A stretch of DNA of 38,957 nucleotides, from assembly GCA_027673765.1 (NCBI GenBank), contig JAQDWB010000020.1, forward strand, positions 1 to 38,957, written 5' to 3'. The stretch comes from Coriobacteriaceae bacterium AM113-163. GTDB taxonomy: Bacteria > Actinomycetota > Coriobacteriia > Coriobacteriales > Coriobacteriaceae. The translations under genes were made by a program, and so were the position numbers. Under the pieces are notes generated by a model. It saw only the letters and a list, made by a program, of their open reading frames with translations. It had not been told where the DNA came from and did no database searches. Of the stretch, positions 15,855-23,473 are shown one piece after another (the stretch's first letter is position 1; each line of letters begins with the position of its first letter).

Positions 15855-16505
15855 ATGATCAAAGCTGTTATTTTTGACATGGACGGAACGCTGATCGATA
15901 CCGAGCGTTTGGACATGAGGGCATGGAAGGTGGGCGCGGCCGAGCTGGGGATCACGATTGATGATGCGTTAATCCATCAGTTTATCGGCCGTTCGAATGC
16001 CGATGTTAAGGACATCCTTGAGGCACATTACGGCAAGGGCGAAACCGCCGACGCGATTTTTGCCCGCAACATTGAGCTTCACACTGAGATGGCCAAGACC
16101 GACCTGGAGCTTAAGGCCGGCGCCGCCGAGTGCCTCGACGAGCTGCTGGCCGCGGGCTATCACGTGGGCCTTGCGACGTCGTCGCGCCGCGTTGCGGCCG
16201 AGCGCAACCTCAAGACGGTCGGCCTCTTTGACAAGTTTGAAACGGTGACCTTCGGCGAGGACGTCGTGCATGGCAAGCCCGACCCCGAGATGTACTTGCT
16301 CGCCTGCGAGCGCGCGGGCTTTGCTCCCGAGGAGTGCGCCGTGGTCGAGGATTCCCGCAACGGCTGCGTCTCGGGCATCACGGCAGGCTGCCACGTCTTT
16401 GCCGTTCCCGATATCGTGCCGCTGCCGCAGGACGTGGCGGACGGCTGCGAGACGGTACTCGATACGTTGTTCGATCTGGGGGCGGCGGTCAAGGCCGTGA
16501 GCTAA
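15855..16505 (+). CDS. HAD-family phosphatase (beta-phosphoglucomutase-like), paralog 1
   Basis: HAD superfamily IA hydrolase of 216 residues: DMDGTLIDTERL (motif I, D8 and D10), ATSSRRVAAERN (motif II), GKPDPEMYLLA (motif III Lys) and VEDSRNGCVSGITAG (motif IV). By eye it differs from the protein at 19756-20406 at about 34 of 216 positions. Most differences are in residues 14-80, the cap that selects the substrate; the last ~130 residues are nearly identical. Likely a phosphatase or phosphomutase for a small phosphorylated sugar; the substrate is unknown. ATG 15855 begins the conserved sequence; a purine-rich GAAGGGGC precedes it. Confidence 0.88.
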   Translation: MIKAVIFDMDGTLIDTERLDMRAWKVGAAELGITIDDALIHQFIGRSNADVKDILEAHYGKGETADAIFARNIELHTEMAKTDLELKAGAAECLDELLAAGYHVGLATSSRRVAAERNLKTVGLFDKFETVTFGEDVVHGKPDPEMYLLACERAGFAPEECAVVEDSRNGCVSGITAGCHVFAVPDIVPLPQDVADGCETVLDTLFDLGAAVKAVS

Positions 16506-16559
16506 AGGTATGCGCCGAGGTTGATGACGGTAGCTTCGGCGTGGCCCCGCTTGCGTTTT

Positions 16560-16605
16560 CCCAGATAAAACCTGCCAAAATAAACCTGTCCTCTTTTGGC
16601 GGGTT
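16560..16605 (+). repeat. CCTGTCCC-core hairpin repeat (copy 2)
   Basis: Same element as at 15696, with TCCTC replacing TCCCT in the loop and GGCGGG in the right arm, which keeps pairing through a G-T pair. A GGCGGG-GCAAT-GCCCGCC hairpin follows directly. Confidence 0.8.
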
Positions 16606-16675
16606 GGCGGGGCAATGCCCGCCGCAACTTAGGACACGGTTGGGATGTGTACGCTTTAAAGAGCGGCGCCCATGG

Positions 16676-16866
16676 TTAGAGAGATTACGCTTGTCTCTCT
16701 AAATGTCTCTCTAAAGAAAAAATCGGTTAGAGAGATGGCATTAGGTAATCTAGCAGTGAATTCGATACATCTCTCTAAATATCTCTCTAAAAGAAGGTGC
16801 TCATCTCTCTAAAGTTAGAGAGATATACTAAGCTTTAGAGAGATAAATCTATTGTTTTAGAGAGAC
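16676..16866 (+). promoter_or_regulatory. Array of ten TTAGAGAGAT boxes upstream of the AlbA_2 gene
   Basis: Forward boxes TTAGAGAG(A)T/C begin at 16676, 16727, 16815, 16835 and 16857. Reverse boxes (AT/GT)CTCTCTAA begin at 16693, 16705, 16769, 16781 and 16803. The pair at 16803-16824 is a perfect 22-bp palindrome. Most neighbouring boxes start 12 or 20-22 bases apart, i.e. in helical register. The last box ends four bases before the start codon and overlaps its ribosome binding site. This looks like a multi-site operator, probably bound by the AlbA_2 protein or a dedicated repressor. Confidence 0.85.
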
Positions 16867-16869
16867 GGA

Positions 16870-18570
16870 ATGCCAATGCTGTTGGATGAACCTCTTGGCC
16901 TTATCGTTGGGCGCCTTCGCAGGCGGGGGACCGATGACGCATCGGTAGAAGTTAAAGCCTGCACGAATAAATTGAGTGCAGACGTATGGGAGACAGTGAG
17001 TGCTTTTGCGAACACTGCGGGCGGGCTCATTATTTTGGGCCTGAACGAAGCCGAAGGATTTGTTCCTTCTGCCAACTTTGCTATCGACAGGGTGCGCGAC
17101 CAGTTTGTTTCGGGTATCGGAGACGGAGGCTCAGCGGCGGTGGTGACCCATGCGCCGCGGTATGAGCTTGATCGAGGCGAGGTCGATGGGCTCCAGGTAC
17201 TTCTGGTGCGCATCTTTGAACTTGAGCTCAAAGCGAAGCCATGCTATATCGGCGCGCGCGGCGTGCAGAACGGTAGCTACAAGCGCGTGGATGATAAAGA
17301 TATCAAGATGTCGCCCGCTGAGCTATATGAGCTACAGAGTGCGTTGCTTCCGAGTGATGCAGACGGTACGGTGGTTTCGGAGGCAACAGTCGAGGATTTG
17401 GATCCGGATGTCGTGCGGTCCATTATCGCAAATCGCCGGCTGCAGACCCCGCGCGTTTTGCGCGGGGCCGATACGCTGGAAAAGCAGCTGGCCAGACTCA
17501 ATATCACTACAAAGGATGGGGATGTGAAGCTCGCGGGGCTTCTGTCGGCGGGAATTTACCCCCAGCAGTTCTATCCCAAGCTGATGATCGACGTCGCCGT
17601 TCATTCCGATGTGGAAAAATCTGCTCCTGGGCAACCCCGGTTTATTGACCGCCAGTTGTGCGATGGCCCGATTCCGGCTTGCATCGAAGATGCCCTCGCT
17701 GCGATCGGACGAAACTTGCGCAAAGCGGCGATAGTGCGAGGCGCTGGTAGAAGGGAAGATTGGGAAGTACCCCAGGAGGTTTTGCGCGAGGCCTTGGCGA
17801 ATGCCTGCATCCATCGAGAGTATTCGCCCATGTTTGTGGGGCAGGCCGTGAGCGTCGATATCTACCCAGACAGAATAGAGATCAAAAACCCCGGCGGGCT
17901 TTGGGGCGGAAAGACGGTGGACAATCTTGCGGACGGGGAATCGCGCTGCCGAAACCCAAAGCTCATGAGTCTGATGGGGGCGACGCCGTTAGAGCATGCT
18001 GAGGGGGCTGTTGCGGAAAGTCAGGGATCTGGCATCCCGGCTATGATTCGCGAGATGGAGTCTCGTTCGCTTGGCAGGCCGAAATTTATCGTTAAGGCCG
18101 ATTCGTTTACGGTGCTGCTTTCCCGGCACGGGGCGGAGCTTGCTGAAAACCGCATGTGGATTCAGGGCCATGTGGACACCGAACTGACGCATCGCGAGGA
18201 AACATTACTCATGTTTATGCGGGAGCATGGGTGCGTATGCGATGTTCAAAAAATACGAGAGGCTTTGAAGTGGGATTCGGATGACATTCGCCTGATCTGC
18301 GGGGACCTTGTCGATAAACATGCCCTGTCAAAATGTGGCAAAGACGCGTTTGAAATTATCGATATGAGCAGAGAATCGTCAGCTTCGACGGCGGATAGGA
18401 TCCTGGAGGCTCTCAGCGCCGGAATGGATATGACGGCGCGAGAAATAGCGGTTGCATCGGGGGTCAAGATTTCGTCCGTCCGTTACCATCTGCCAAAAAT
18501 GGCGGATAAAGGACTCATTGAAGTAATGGGTTCATCGACGAGCCGCAACCGCCGCTATCGGAAGAGGTAG
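16870..18570 (+). CDS. AlbA_2 (Schlafen-like) ATP-binding putative DNA-binding regulator
   Basis: Protein of 566 residues with three parts. Residues ~8-150 form an AlbA_2/Schlafen-type domain (VEVKACTNKLSADVWETVSAFANTAGG.. then GSYKRVDD). Residues ~300-395 resemble a HATPase_c_4 module (EVLREALANACIHREYS with N311, IEIKNPGGLWGG, GSGI at 386-389). The C-terminus (~440-560) has two helix-turn-helix-like segments, the last being MTAREIAVASGVKISSVRYHLPKM. Such proteins were often labelled RecG-like, but no helicase motor is present. They occur as regulators, and some in defence-associated settings. The start ATG 16870 lies just after the tenth TTAGAGAGA box, whose AGAGAG is also the likely ribosome binding site, so autorepression is strongly suggested. 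Monocistronic. Confidence 0.85.
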   Translation: MPMLLDEPLGLIVGRLRRRGTDDASVEVKACTNKLSADVWETVSAFANTAGGLIILGLNEAEGFVPSANFAIDRVRDQFVSGIGDGGSAAVVTHAPRYELDRGEVDGLQVLLVRIFELELKAKPCYIGARGVQNGSYKRVDDKDIKMSPAELYELQSALLPSDADGTVVSEATVEDLDPDVVRSIIANRRLQTPRVLRGADTLEKQLARLNITTKDGDVKLAGLLSAGIYPQQFYPKLMIDVAVHSDVEKSAPGQPRFIDRQLCDGPIPACIEDALAAIGRNLRKAAIVRGAGRREDWEVPQEVLREALANACIHREYSPMFVGQAVSVDIYPDRIEIKNPGGLWGGKTVDNLADGESRCRNPKLMSLMGATPLEHAEGAVAESQGSGIPAMIREMESRSLGRPKFIVKADSFTVLLSRHGAELAENRMWIQGHVDTELTHREETLLMFMREHGCVCDVQKIREALKWDSDDIRLICGDLVDKHALSKCGKDAFEIIDMSRESSASTADRILEALSAGMDMTAREIAVASGVKISSVRYHLPKMADKGLIEVMGSSTSRNRRYRKR

Positions 18571-18583
18571 ATGCAGCCGAGTT

Positions 18584-18626
18584 GCCTCTCTAGTGTCTCT
18601 CGAAGTTAGATGGATACTAGAGAGGC
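18584..18626. repeat. Inverted repeat with TAGAGAG half-sites after the AlbA_2 gene
   Basis: GCCTCTCTAGT (18584-18594) and ACTAGAGAGGC (18616-18626) are exact reverse complements, with a degenerate TGTCTCTCGAAG between them. The arms contain the CTCTCTA/TAGAGAG core of the upstream array, so this may be a further binding site, a terminator without a good T run, or both. Confidence 0.6.
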
Positions 18627-18644
18627 GGTGGCTCCGCGATATTT

Positions 18645-18691
18645 CCCCAGATAAAACCTGCCAAAATAAACCTGTCCTCTTTTGATAGGTT
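18645..18691 (+). repeat. CCTGTCCC-core hairpin repeat (copy 3)
   Basis: Same element as at 15696. The left arm AACCTGCCAAAA is unchanged, but the right arm reads TTTTGATAGGTT, so pairing is weakened. It sits just past the stop codon of the convergent larE-like gene. Confidence 0.8.
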
Positions 18692-18703
18692 AAACGGCGT
18701 AAC

Positions 18704-19582
18704 TTAAAGGTTCATGTTGCCGTGGATGTAGGGGGTGACCTCGGGGGAGATATGGCCGCAGCCTAGGTTGCGCAGGGCAGATTCGATGGCGGCGGGAAGC
18801 GGGGCCTTGCCCTCGTCGTTGACCGCGGTCCTGCCGAGGGCGGCGATCTTGGCGACGTCTGCCGGCGCGGCCTCGATATGCATGCAGCCGCCGACGAGGC
18901 GTGCGCGGACCTGGTCCAGGCCAAGGTCGTGCAGGTAGTCCTCACAGGCGCGGATTACATCGACCTTCTCGCGCGTGAGCTCCTCGCCCGTGGGGACACG
19001 CGTGGCCAGGCAGGCTCCTGCCGGCAGGTTCCAAACGGGATAGCCCCAGGCGCGCAGCAGCTCGCGCTCTTCGTCCTTGGTAAAGCCGACCTCCATGAGG
19101 GGCGAGCGCACGCCGAGCTCCTGGGCGGCGCGCATGCCGGGGCGGTAGTCGCCGCGGTCGCTTGCGTTGCTGCCGTCGATGACGGTGGGAAAACCCAGCG
19201 ACCTGGCGTGGTTGACGATGGCGGTAAAGCCGGCGCGCTTGCAGTGGTAGCAGCGGTCGGCATCGTTGCAGGCTACTTGGGGGAGCCGCAGCTGATCGAC
19301 CGAAAGATTGAGCACGGGGAGCTTAAAATGCGGCCCTTCATTGGCCTGCCCGTCAACGGACCGCTCAAACGAAGCCTGCTCGGGCGTGCCGATGAGCGGC
19401 GTGGTGAGGTGAACGAGAAGCGTGCTGGCGGGCATGATGCGGGCGCAGACCGCGGCCAAAAAGCTGCTGTCGACGCCACCGGAAAAGCCGATGGCGACGC
19501 GTCCGTATGCCAAAAGCAGCTGCTCGAGCGCTGCGAGTTTGTCCTGAAGCCCCTCTGCAGGTGCGGTGGTGTCTGAAAGCAT
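18704..19582 (-). CDS. larE: LarE-type ATP-dependent sacrificial sulfur transferase
   Basis: PP-loop ATP pyrophosphatase of 292 residues: SGGVDSS (34-40), CYHCK (111-115), DGSNASDRGDYRPG (136-149) and PAGACLATRVPTGE (187-200). The last contains C191, aligned with the cysteine that Lactobacillus LarE gives up as sulfur donor. LarE inserts sulfur into the pyridinium dithiocarboxylate mononucleotide precursor of the nickel-pincer cofactor of lactate racemase. No larB or larC homolog, nor a racemase, is in the window, so the partner genes must be elsewhere or the role differs. ATG 19582 has AGGA 7 bases upstream. It is divergent from the second HAD paralog. Confidence 0.85.
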   Translation of the reverse strand: MLSDTTAPAEGLQDKLAALEQLLLAYGRVAIGFSGGVDSSFLAAVCARIMPASTLLVHLTTPLIGTPEQASFERSVDGQANEGPHFKLPVLNLSVDQLRLPQVACNDADRCYHCKRAGFTAIVNHARSLGFPTVIDGSNASDRGDYRPGMRAAQELGVRSPLMEVGFTKDEERELLRAWGYPVWNLPAGACLATRVPTGEELTREKVDVIRACEDYLHDLGLDQVRARLVGGCMHIEAAPADVAKIAALGRTAVNDEGKAPLPAAIESALRNLGCGHISPEVTPYIHGNMNL

Positions 19583-19639
19583 GAATCGATCCTTGCCGTT
19601 GAGTACTCGGTCGAAAACTATAATCCTACCGAGCCACTT

Positions 19640-19698
19640 GTCATAAGACTTCTATCTATGTAACGAAAGTGCAATATGCTATATACGTTATATACAAG
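19640..19698 (+). promoter_or_regulatory. Duplicated promoter region of the second HAD paralog
   Basis: It differs at 4 of 59 positions from 15745-15803. It keeps TATATA-CGT-TATATA (19680-19694) and TATGCT as a possible -10. The larE-like gene diverges from here, so its promoter also lies in this 173-base gap. Confidence 0.6.
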
Positions 19699-19755
19699 TT
19701 TACAGGTGCGGTAAAGTTGCGGGAGTACAGCAGCGCGAAGCGATGGGGGACCGAT

Positions 19756-20406
19756 ATGATCAAGGCTGTTATTTTTGATATGGACGGAACGCTGGTCGAT
19801 ACCGAGCGTTTGGGTATCAAGGCGTGGAAGGCGGGAGCGGCCGAGCTGGGATTCGCGATTGATGATGCGCTGATCCATCAGTTTATCGGTCGTACGCTGC
19901 CCGATGTCATGGGCATCCTTGAGGAGCATTACAACAGCAGCGAAACCGCTGAGGCGATCTATCGTCGTCACAAGGAGATTCGCGACGAGATGGTCAAGAC
20001 CGACCTGGAGCTTAAGGCCGGCGCCGCCGAGTGCCTAGACGAGCTGCTGACCGCGGGCTATCACGTGGGTCTTGCGACGTCGTCGCGCCATGTTACCGCC
20101 GAGCGCAACCTTAAGACGGTCGGCCTCTTTGACAAGTTTGAGACGGTGACCTGCGGCGAGGACGTCGCACACGGCAAGCCCGATCCCGAGATGTACCTGC
20201 TCGCCTGCGAGCGCGCGGGCTTTGCGCCCGAGGAGTGTGCCGTGGTCGAGGATTCCCGCAACGGCTGCGTCTCGGGCATCACGGCCGGCTGCCACGTCTT
20301 TGCCGTTCCCGATATCGTGCCGCTGCCGCAGGACGTGGTGGATGGCTGCGAGGCCGTTCTCGATACGCTGTTCGATCTGCCGGCCGCGGTCAAGGCCGTG
20401 CGCTAG
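19756..20406 (+). CDS. HAD-family phosphatase (beta-phosphoglucomutase-like), paralog 2
   Basis: HAD superfamily IA hydrolase of 216 residues, the same length as paralog 1 at 15855 and roughly 84% identical by eye count. All catalytic motifs are intact: DMDGTLVDTERL, ATSSRHVTAERN, GKPDPEMYLLA and VEDSRNGCVSGITAG. Differences cluster in the cap, for example DVMGILEEHYNSSETAEAIYRRHKEIRDEM against DVKDILEAHYGKGETADAIFARNIELHTEM (each read in two pieces of the same stretch). With the matching upstream region this indicates a promoter-plus-gene duplication followed by cap divergence. ATG 19756 opens the conserved sequence; GGGGGACC lies upstream. Confidence 0.88.
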   Translation: MIKAVIFDMDGTLVDTERLGIKAWKAGAAELGFAIDDALIHQFIGRTLPDVMGILEEHYNSSETAEAIYRRHKEIRDEMVKTDLELKAGAAECLDELLTAGYHVGLATSSRHVTAERNLKTVGLFDKFETVTCGEDVAHGKPDPEMYLLACERAGFAPEECAVVEDSRNGCVSGITAGCHVFAVPDIVPLPQDVVDGCEAVLDTLFDLPAAVKAVR

Positions 20407-20493
20407 CGTTTGCACGCGAGTCGCCATGCCCCGCGCCCGATCCCGCAGGACGGTGACGGTAACGGCGCCTGCGTGGAGGCGCTGACGCAGTCA

Positions 20494-20540
20494 GCCCCTC
20501 TTATCACGCCAAGATTGCTGTTTTGGCCGATAAGAGGGGC
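20494..20540 (+). terminator. Hairpin between the convergent HAD and DUF4143 genes
   Basis: GCCCCTCTTATC (20494-20505) pairs perfectly with GATAAGAGGGGC (20529-20540); inside, GCCAA pairs with TTGGC. There is no long T run on either side, but it sits between convergent genes and probably ends both. Confidence 0.6.
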
Positions 20541-20607
20541 ATTGTGCTTTAAGCGACTGGGGCTGCGGCCTTGGTAAGGAGCTGGCGGAGGGTTATGACG
20601 TTACAAG

Positions 20608-21813
20608 TTACTCCAGGAGCCAGTCGATCACGTTGCGCTTGCGGACTCCTTCGTAGTTCGCAAGCGCAAACAGCGTGTCGAGCGTAAGAAGCGTCTTGGG
20701 GTAGTTGTCTCGGACTTTCTTAAAGGGGGCCAACTCTCGATCGAGGGTAGTTTCGTCGAGCGTTGTGGCTGAAACCTGAAAATAGGCTGTCTCGTCTGAC
20801 TTTAGGGCAACAAAATCAATTTCCCCGCCGTCGATATCGCCCACGTAGACGTCGTATCCACGGCGTAGGAGCTCGAGATAAACAACATTTTCGAGGATAT
20901 GACCGATATCGCTGCTTTGGGTTTTGACGAGAGCGCCTCTAAGTCCAAGGTCAACGGCGTAGTATTTGCCGTTTGTTGAAAGAAGCTGCCGACCGCGCAC
21001 GTTATAGCGCGGAGCAAAGTACAGCACAAGGCTGTCTGTTAAGCCTTTGAGGTACTTGGCTACGGTTTTCTGGTCGGTTTTGTTGCCGTTGGACGAGAGC
21101 GTGTCGGAGATTTTTTTAATCGAGATCCGGTTTCCAATGCTATGGAGTAGGAACTTGGTGATATCGCGCAGGGTCGGGACGTCCGAGACCTTCAGGCGTT
21201 CGATAACGTCGCGTATGACGATGGTATCGTAGAGGCTCATAAGATAATCGCGCGCCTGGGGTCCCTGAATACCCGTCTCGGCGATAAAGGGAAAAGAGCC
21301 CCTGGTTATGTACTCGTCAAACAACTGCGCGGGAGCCTTTCCGTCATTGGTTTTTGCCGAGCAAAACTCTTTAAAGGATAGGGGCAGCATCTTGAGCTCT
21401 ACGTAGCGGCCGGAGAGCAAAGTTGCCAGCTCGCTCGAGAGCAGATAAGCGTTGGAACCGGTTATGTGGAGGTCGACATTGTCCTTGATAAAAAGACTGT
21501 CGACGGCTTTTTCGAAATGCTCGACGTGCTGTATCTCGTCCAGAAAAACGTAGTTCATCTTATCGGGGACGAGTCTGGCGGAAATGTAGTCGTAGAGCGC
21601 TCTATACGACGTAAGCGACTCGAACTCCAGGTCTTCAAAGTTGAGGGATATAACCTGGTCGCCTGTGATTCCATGATCGCGCAGGTAGCTACGGTAGATT
21701 TCGAATAGCTTTGATTTGCCGGACCTTCGCACGCCCGAAACGACCTTGATGACGTGTGAGTCTTTCCACGAAATGAGCCAGTCGAGGTACTGTTTGCGAT
21801 CAATCAGATTCAT
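20608..21813 (-). CDS. AAA-family ATPase with C-terminal DUF4143
   Basis: Protein of 401 residues. The AAA_14 domain has Walker A GVRRSGKS (27-34), Walker B VFLDEIQ (89-95) and a sensor-like TGSNAYLLSSELATLLSGRY. The DUF4143 domain, resembling a nuclease/winged-helix fold, follows from about residue 200 and includes GHILENVVYLELLRRGYDVYVG and IDFVALK, the latter resembling a PD-(D/E)xK core. The family is common in gut bacteria and archaea, and its role is not established. ATG 21813 has AAGGGG upstream. The gene's upstream side is markedly AT-rich, with TATGGAAT (21878) and ATTCCATA (21927) as an inverted pair that may be its operator. Confidence 0.87.
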   Translation of the reverse strand: MNLIDRKQYLDWLISWKDSHVIKVVSGVRRSGKSKLFEIYRSYLRDHGITGDQVISLNFEDLEFESLTSYRALYDYISARLVPDKMNYVFLDEIQHVEHFEKAVDSLFIKDNVDLHITGSNAYLLSSELATLLSGRYVELKMLPLSFKEFCSAKTNDGKAPAQLFDEYITRGSFPFIAETGIQGPQARDYLMSLYDTIVIRDVIERLKVSDVPTLRDITKFLLHSIGNRISIKKISDTLSSNGNKTDQKTVAKYLKGLTDSLVLYFAPRYNVRGRQLLSTNGKYYAVDLGLRGALVKTQSSDIGHILENVVYLELLRRGYDVYVGDIDGGEIDFVALKSDETAYFQVSATTLDETTLDRELAPFKKVRDNYPKTLLTLDTLFALANYEGVRKRNVIDWLLE

Positions 21814-21985
21814 GAAACCCCTTTCTTGGCGAGAAAAAACTGGAGCAAAATCAATACTTATAGGAAATATCTAAAAATATGGAATTGAGTCTATTTTAAC
21901 AAAAAAGCTAATGAAAAATGGATTACATTCCATAAATATCCGTAGCCGCAGGTCCGGCTAAATGGGGAAGGCCCGTGGGGCCAGC

Positions 21986-22026
21986 AAAAACGCCGCAGCG
22001 GGGCTGTTCCCGTTGCGGCGTTTTTT
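21986..22026. terminator. Bidirectional terminator between the DUF4143 promoter region and lacI
   Basis: AAAAACGCCGCAGCGGG pairs with CCCGTTGCGGCGTTTTTT, with A and T runs outside the stem on both strands. It ends the minus-strand LacI-type gene immediately after its stop codon. Confidence 0.85.
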
Positions 22027-22027
22027 G

Positions 22028-23161
22028 TTACAGGTAGGCGCCCAGGTTGATGTCGGTTATTGGGGCCGCGGATGGGCCCGTCGGGTGCTGCTCGGCCTTT
22101 TGGGTGCTCATACGTTCGAGCAAGAAGGGGCGCACGAGCTCCTGACGGTTAATGTCCTCGGTGGCCGTGACCGTGGTGACGGTACGCGCGGCGGAGCCGA
22201 TGCGGACTCGTTTGGTCTTGGCGGTAGGTTTATCCTCGATTTGTTCCATGAGCAGCTGCACGCCCTTGCGGCCGATCTCGTAGCCCGGTGGTGCTACCGT
22301 GGTGAGGGGGACCGATCCGCTCCAGGCAAGCGGGTTGCCATCGCAGCCGGCAACAAGAATCTGGCCGGGGACGGAAATGCCCTTGTCGACCAGCGCCGAG
22401 ATAACGCCCGAGGCCAATACGTCGGTCAGGCCGACCACGAAGTCGGGGCGCTCGTCCGCGGGGCGCTCAGCGATTTGGGCACCGATGCCGTAGCCGTCGG
22501 CAGCGGTATTCCATTCGCCGGCGTCGATGACTTCGATCTTGATATCGGGATGCAGGGCGAGGGCCTTGTGGATGCCAAGTACGCGCAAGGTGAGCTGCAT
22601 GAATGCCGCTCTGCCCACAACGGTGATATGGCGTGCGCCACGGGCAACGGCGAGCTCGGCGATGATGCGACCTTGGGCTTCGTTATCGGCAGCCACGTAA
22701 TAACCGGGCTCGGAGCAGTGGATGTCCAGATGGACGATCGGCACGGGCACTTTAGTCATGGCCGGGTGCCAGTCGGGGGACGCCATGGGCTGAACCATGA
22801 CGCCGGACATCTGAGTGCCCATAAAGTAGCGCAGGTAATGGTCTTCGAGAATGTCGTCGTTGTCGGCGTTAGCGATGAGCAAGTCATAGCCGTGCTTGCG
22901 TGCCTCGTTGTGGGCACCGCTGGCAATTTGGAGCGAAAAGCCGTGGTCGAGACGGGGGAGGACCAGGCCAAAGGACTTGGTGGTGCCGCCCGCGAGCTGA
23001 CGGGCGCTTTGGTTGGGCAGGTAGCCCAAGCGATTGATGGTCTCGTTAATGAGCTTGAGGGTCTCGGGACGCAGTTTTTCGGGGTGGTTGAGCGCGTTGG
23101 AAACCGTGCCCAGCGAAACCCCGGCCTCGCGCGCGACGTCGCTGATTTTTACCTTTGCCAT
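22028..23161 (-). CDS. LacI-family transcriptional regulator
   Basis: Regulator of 377 residues. The N-terminal LacI helix-turn-helix and hinge read ISDVAREAGVSLGTVSNALNHPEKL and LGYLPNQSARQLAGG. A periplasmic-binding-like effector domain follows, with FGLVLPRLDHGFSLQIASGAHNEARKHGYDLLI and ending in SVPLTTVAPPGYEIGRKGVQLL. There is an unusual ~35-residue tail. The reading frame stays open far upstream across glmS antisense, but the ATG at 23161 with AAGGGG upstream begins the canonical LacI N-terminus. Its target is unknown; it is not beside sugar-catabolic genes. Confidence 0.88.
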   Translation of the reverse strand: MAKVKISDVAREAGVSLGTVSNALNHPEKLRPETLKLINETINRLGYLPNQSARQLAGGTTKSFGLVLPRLDHGFSLQIASGAHNEARKHGYDLLIANADNDDILEDHYLRYFMGTQMSGVMVQPMASPDWHPAMTKVPVPIVHLDIHCSEPGYYVAADNEAQGRIIAELAVARGARHITVVGRAAFMQLTLRVLGIHKALALHPDIKIEVIDAGEWNTAADGYGIGAQIAERPADERPDFVVGLTDVLASGVISALVDKGISVPGQILVAGCDGNPLAWSGSVPLTTVAPPGYEIGRKGVQLLMEQIEDKPTAKTKRVRIGSAARTVTTVTATEDINRQELVRPFLLERMSTQKAEQHPTGPSAAPITDINLGAYL

Positions 23162-23210
23162 AGCGGCCCCTTTGATGCGTTTCAAGTACAAGCCAGATTG
23201 TAGCATCCCA

Positions 23211-23257
23211 AACCTACCAAAAAGGGACAGGTTTATTTTGGCAGGTTTTATCTGGGG
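23211..23257 (-). repeat. CCTGTCCC-core hairpin repeat (copy 4, inverted)
   Basis: Reverse-strand copy of the element at 15696. Read on the minus strand its right arm is TTTTGGTAGGTT, one base off perfect pairing with AACCTGCCAAAA. Confidence 0.8.
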
Positions 23258-23277
23258 AAACGCCGTTGCCAGCGCGG

Positions 23278-23310
23278 CCACCACAAAGGTTCCTGTCCCC
23301 ATTGTGGTGG
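23278..23310 (+). repeat. Related small palindrome with CTGTCCC core
   Basis: CCACCACAA (23278-23286) pairs with TTGTGGTGG (23302-23310); the loop is AGGTTCCTGTCCCCA. The arms are unrelated to those of the AACCTGCC family but the loop shares CCTGTCCC. Confidence 0.65.
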
Positions 23311-23339
23311 TTTGGACCGGCTGGGCATGTGTGCATCGG

Positions 23340-23399
23340 GTGGTATCTAAGTTGAGATACCACTTCTGGTATATCAGCTTGCGCTTGCGTGAGTACAAT
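23340..23399 (+). promoter_or_regulatory. Operator-like palindrome and -10 box upstream of glmS
   Basis: GTGGTATCT-AAGTTG-AGATACCAC (23340-23363) is a perfect 9-bp inverted repeat, followed by CTGGTATATCAG-like sequence and a TACAAT -10 candidate at 23394-23399. TGGTATA-type half-sites resemble those bound by NagR/HutC regulators of amino-sugar genes. I see no glmS ribozyme in the 312-base gap, which also holds two repeat elements. Confidence 0.5.
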
Positions 23400-23473
23400 A
23401 CTCGAACGTTGTACGTCTCAGCGCCCCCTGTGCGTGGACGTCTTGCAGTCACGCGAACGAAGGGATTTATCCT

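Noticed and set aside
16676..16866. CRISPR-like repeat array
   Set aside because: Boxes are only ~10 bp, occur in both orientations with irregular short spacing, and lack unique spacers of constant length.
16870..18570. RecG-type helicase annotation
   Set aside because: No helicase motor motifs are present; the protein has AlbA_2, HATPase-like and winged-helix parts instead.
21878..21934. AT-rich inverted pair TATGGAAT/ATTCCATA upstream of the DUF4143 ATPase
   Set aside because: It may be an operator, but 8-bp arms in AT-rich DNA are weak evidence, so it is mentioned only in that gene's entry.
23258..23473. Possible glmS ribozyme upstream of glmS
   Set aside because: I could not find its conserved core in the gap, which is taken up by repeat elements and an operator-like palindrome.
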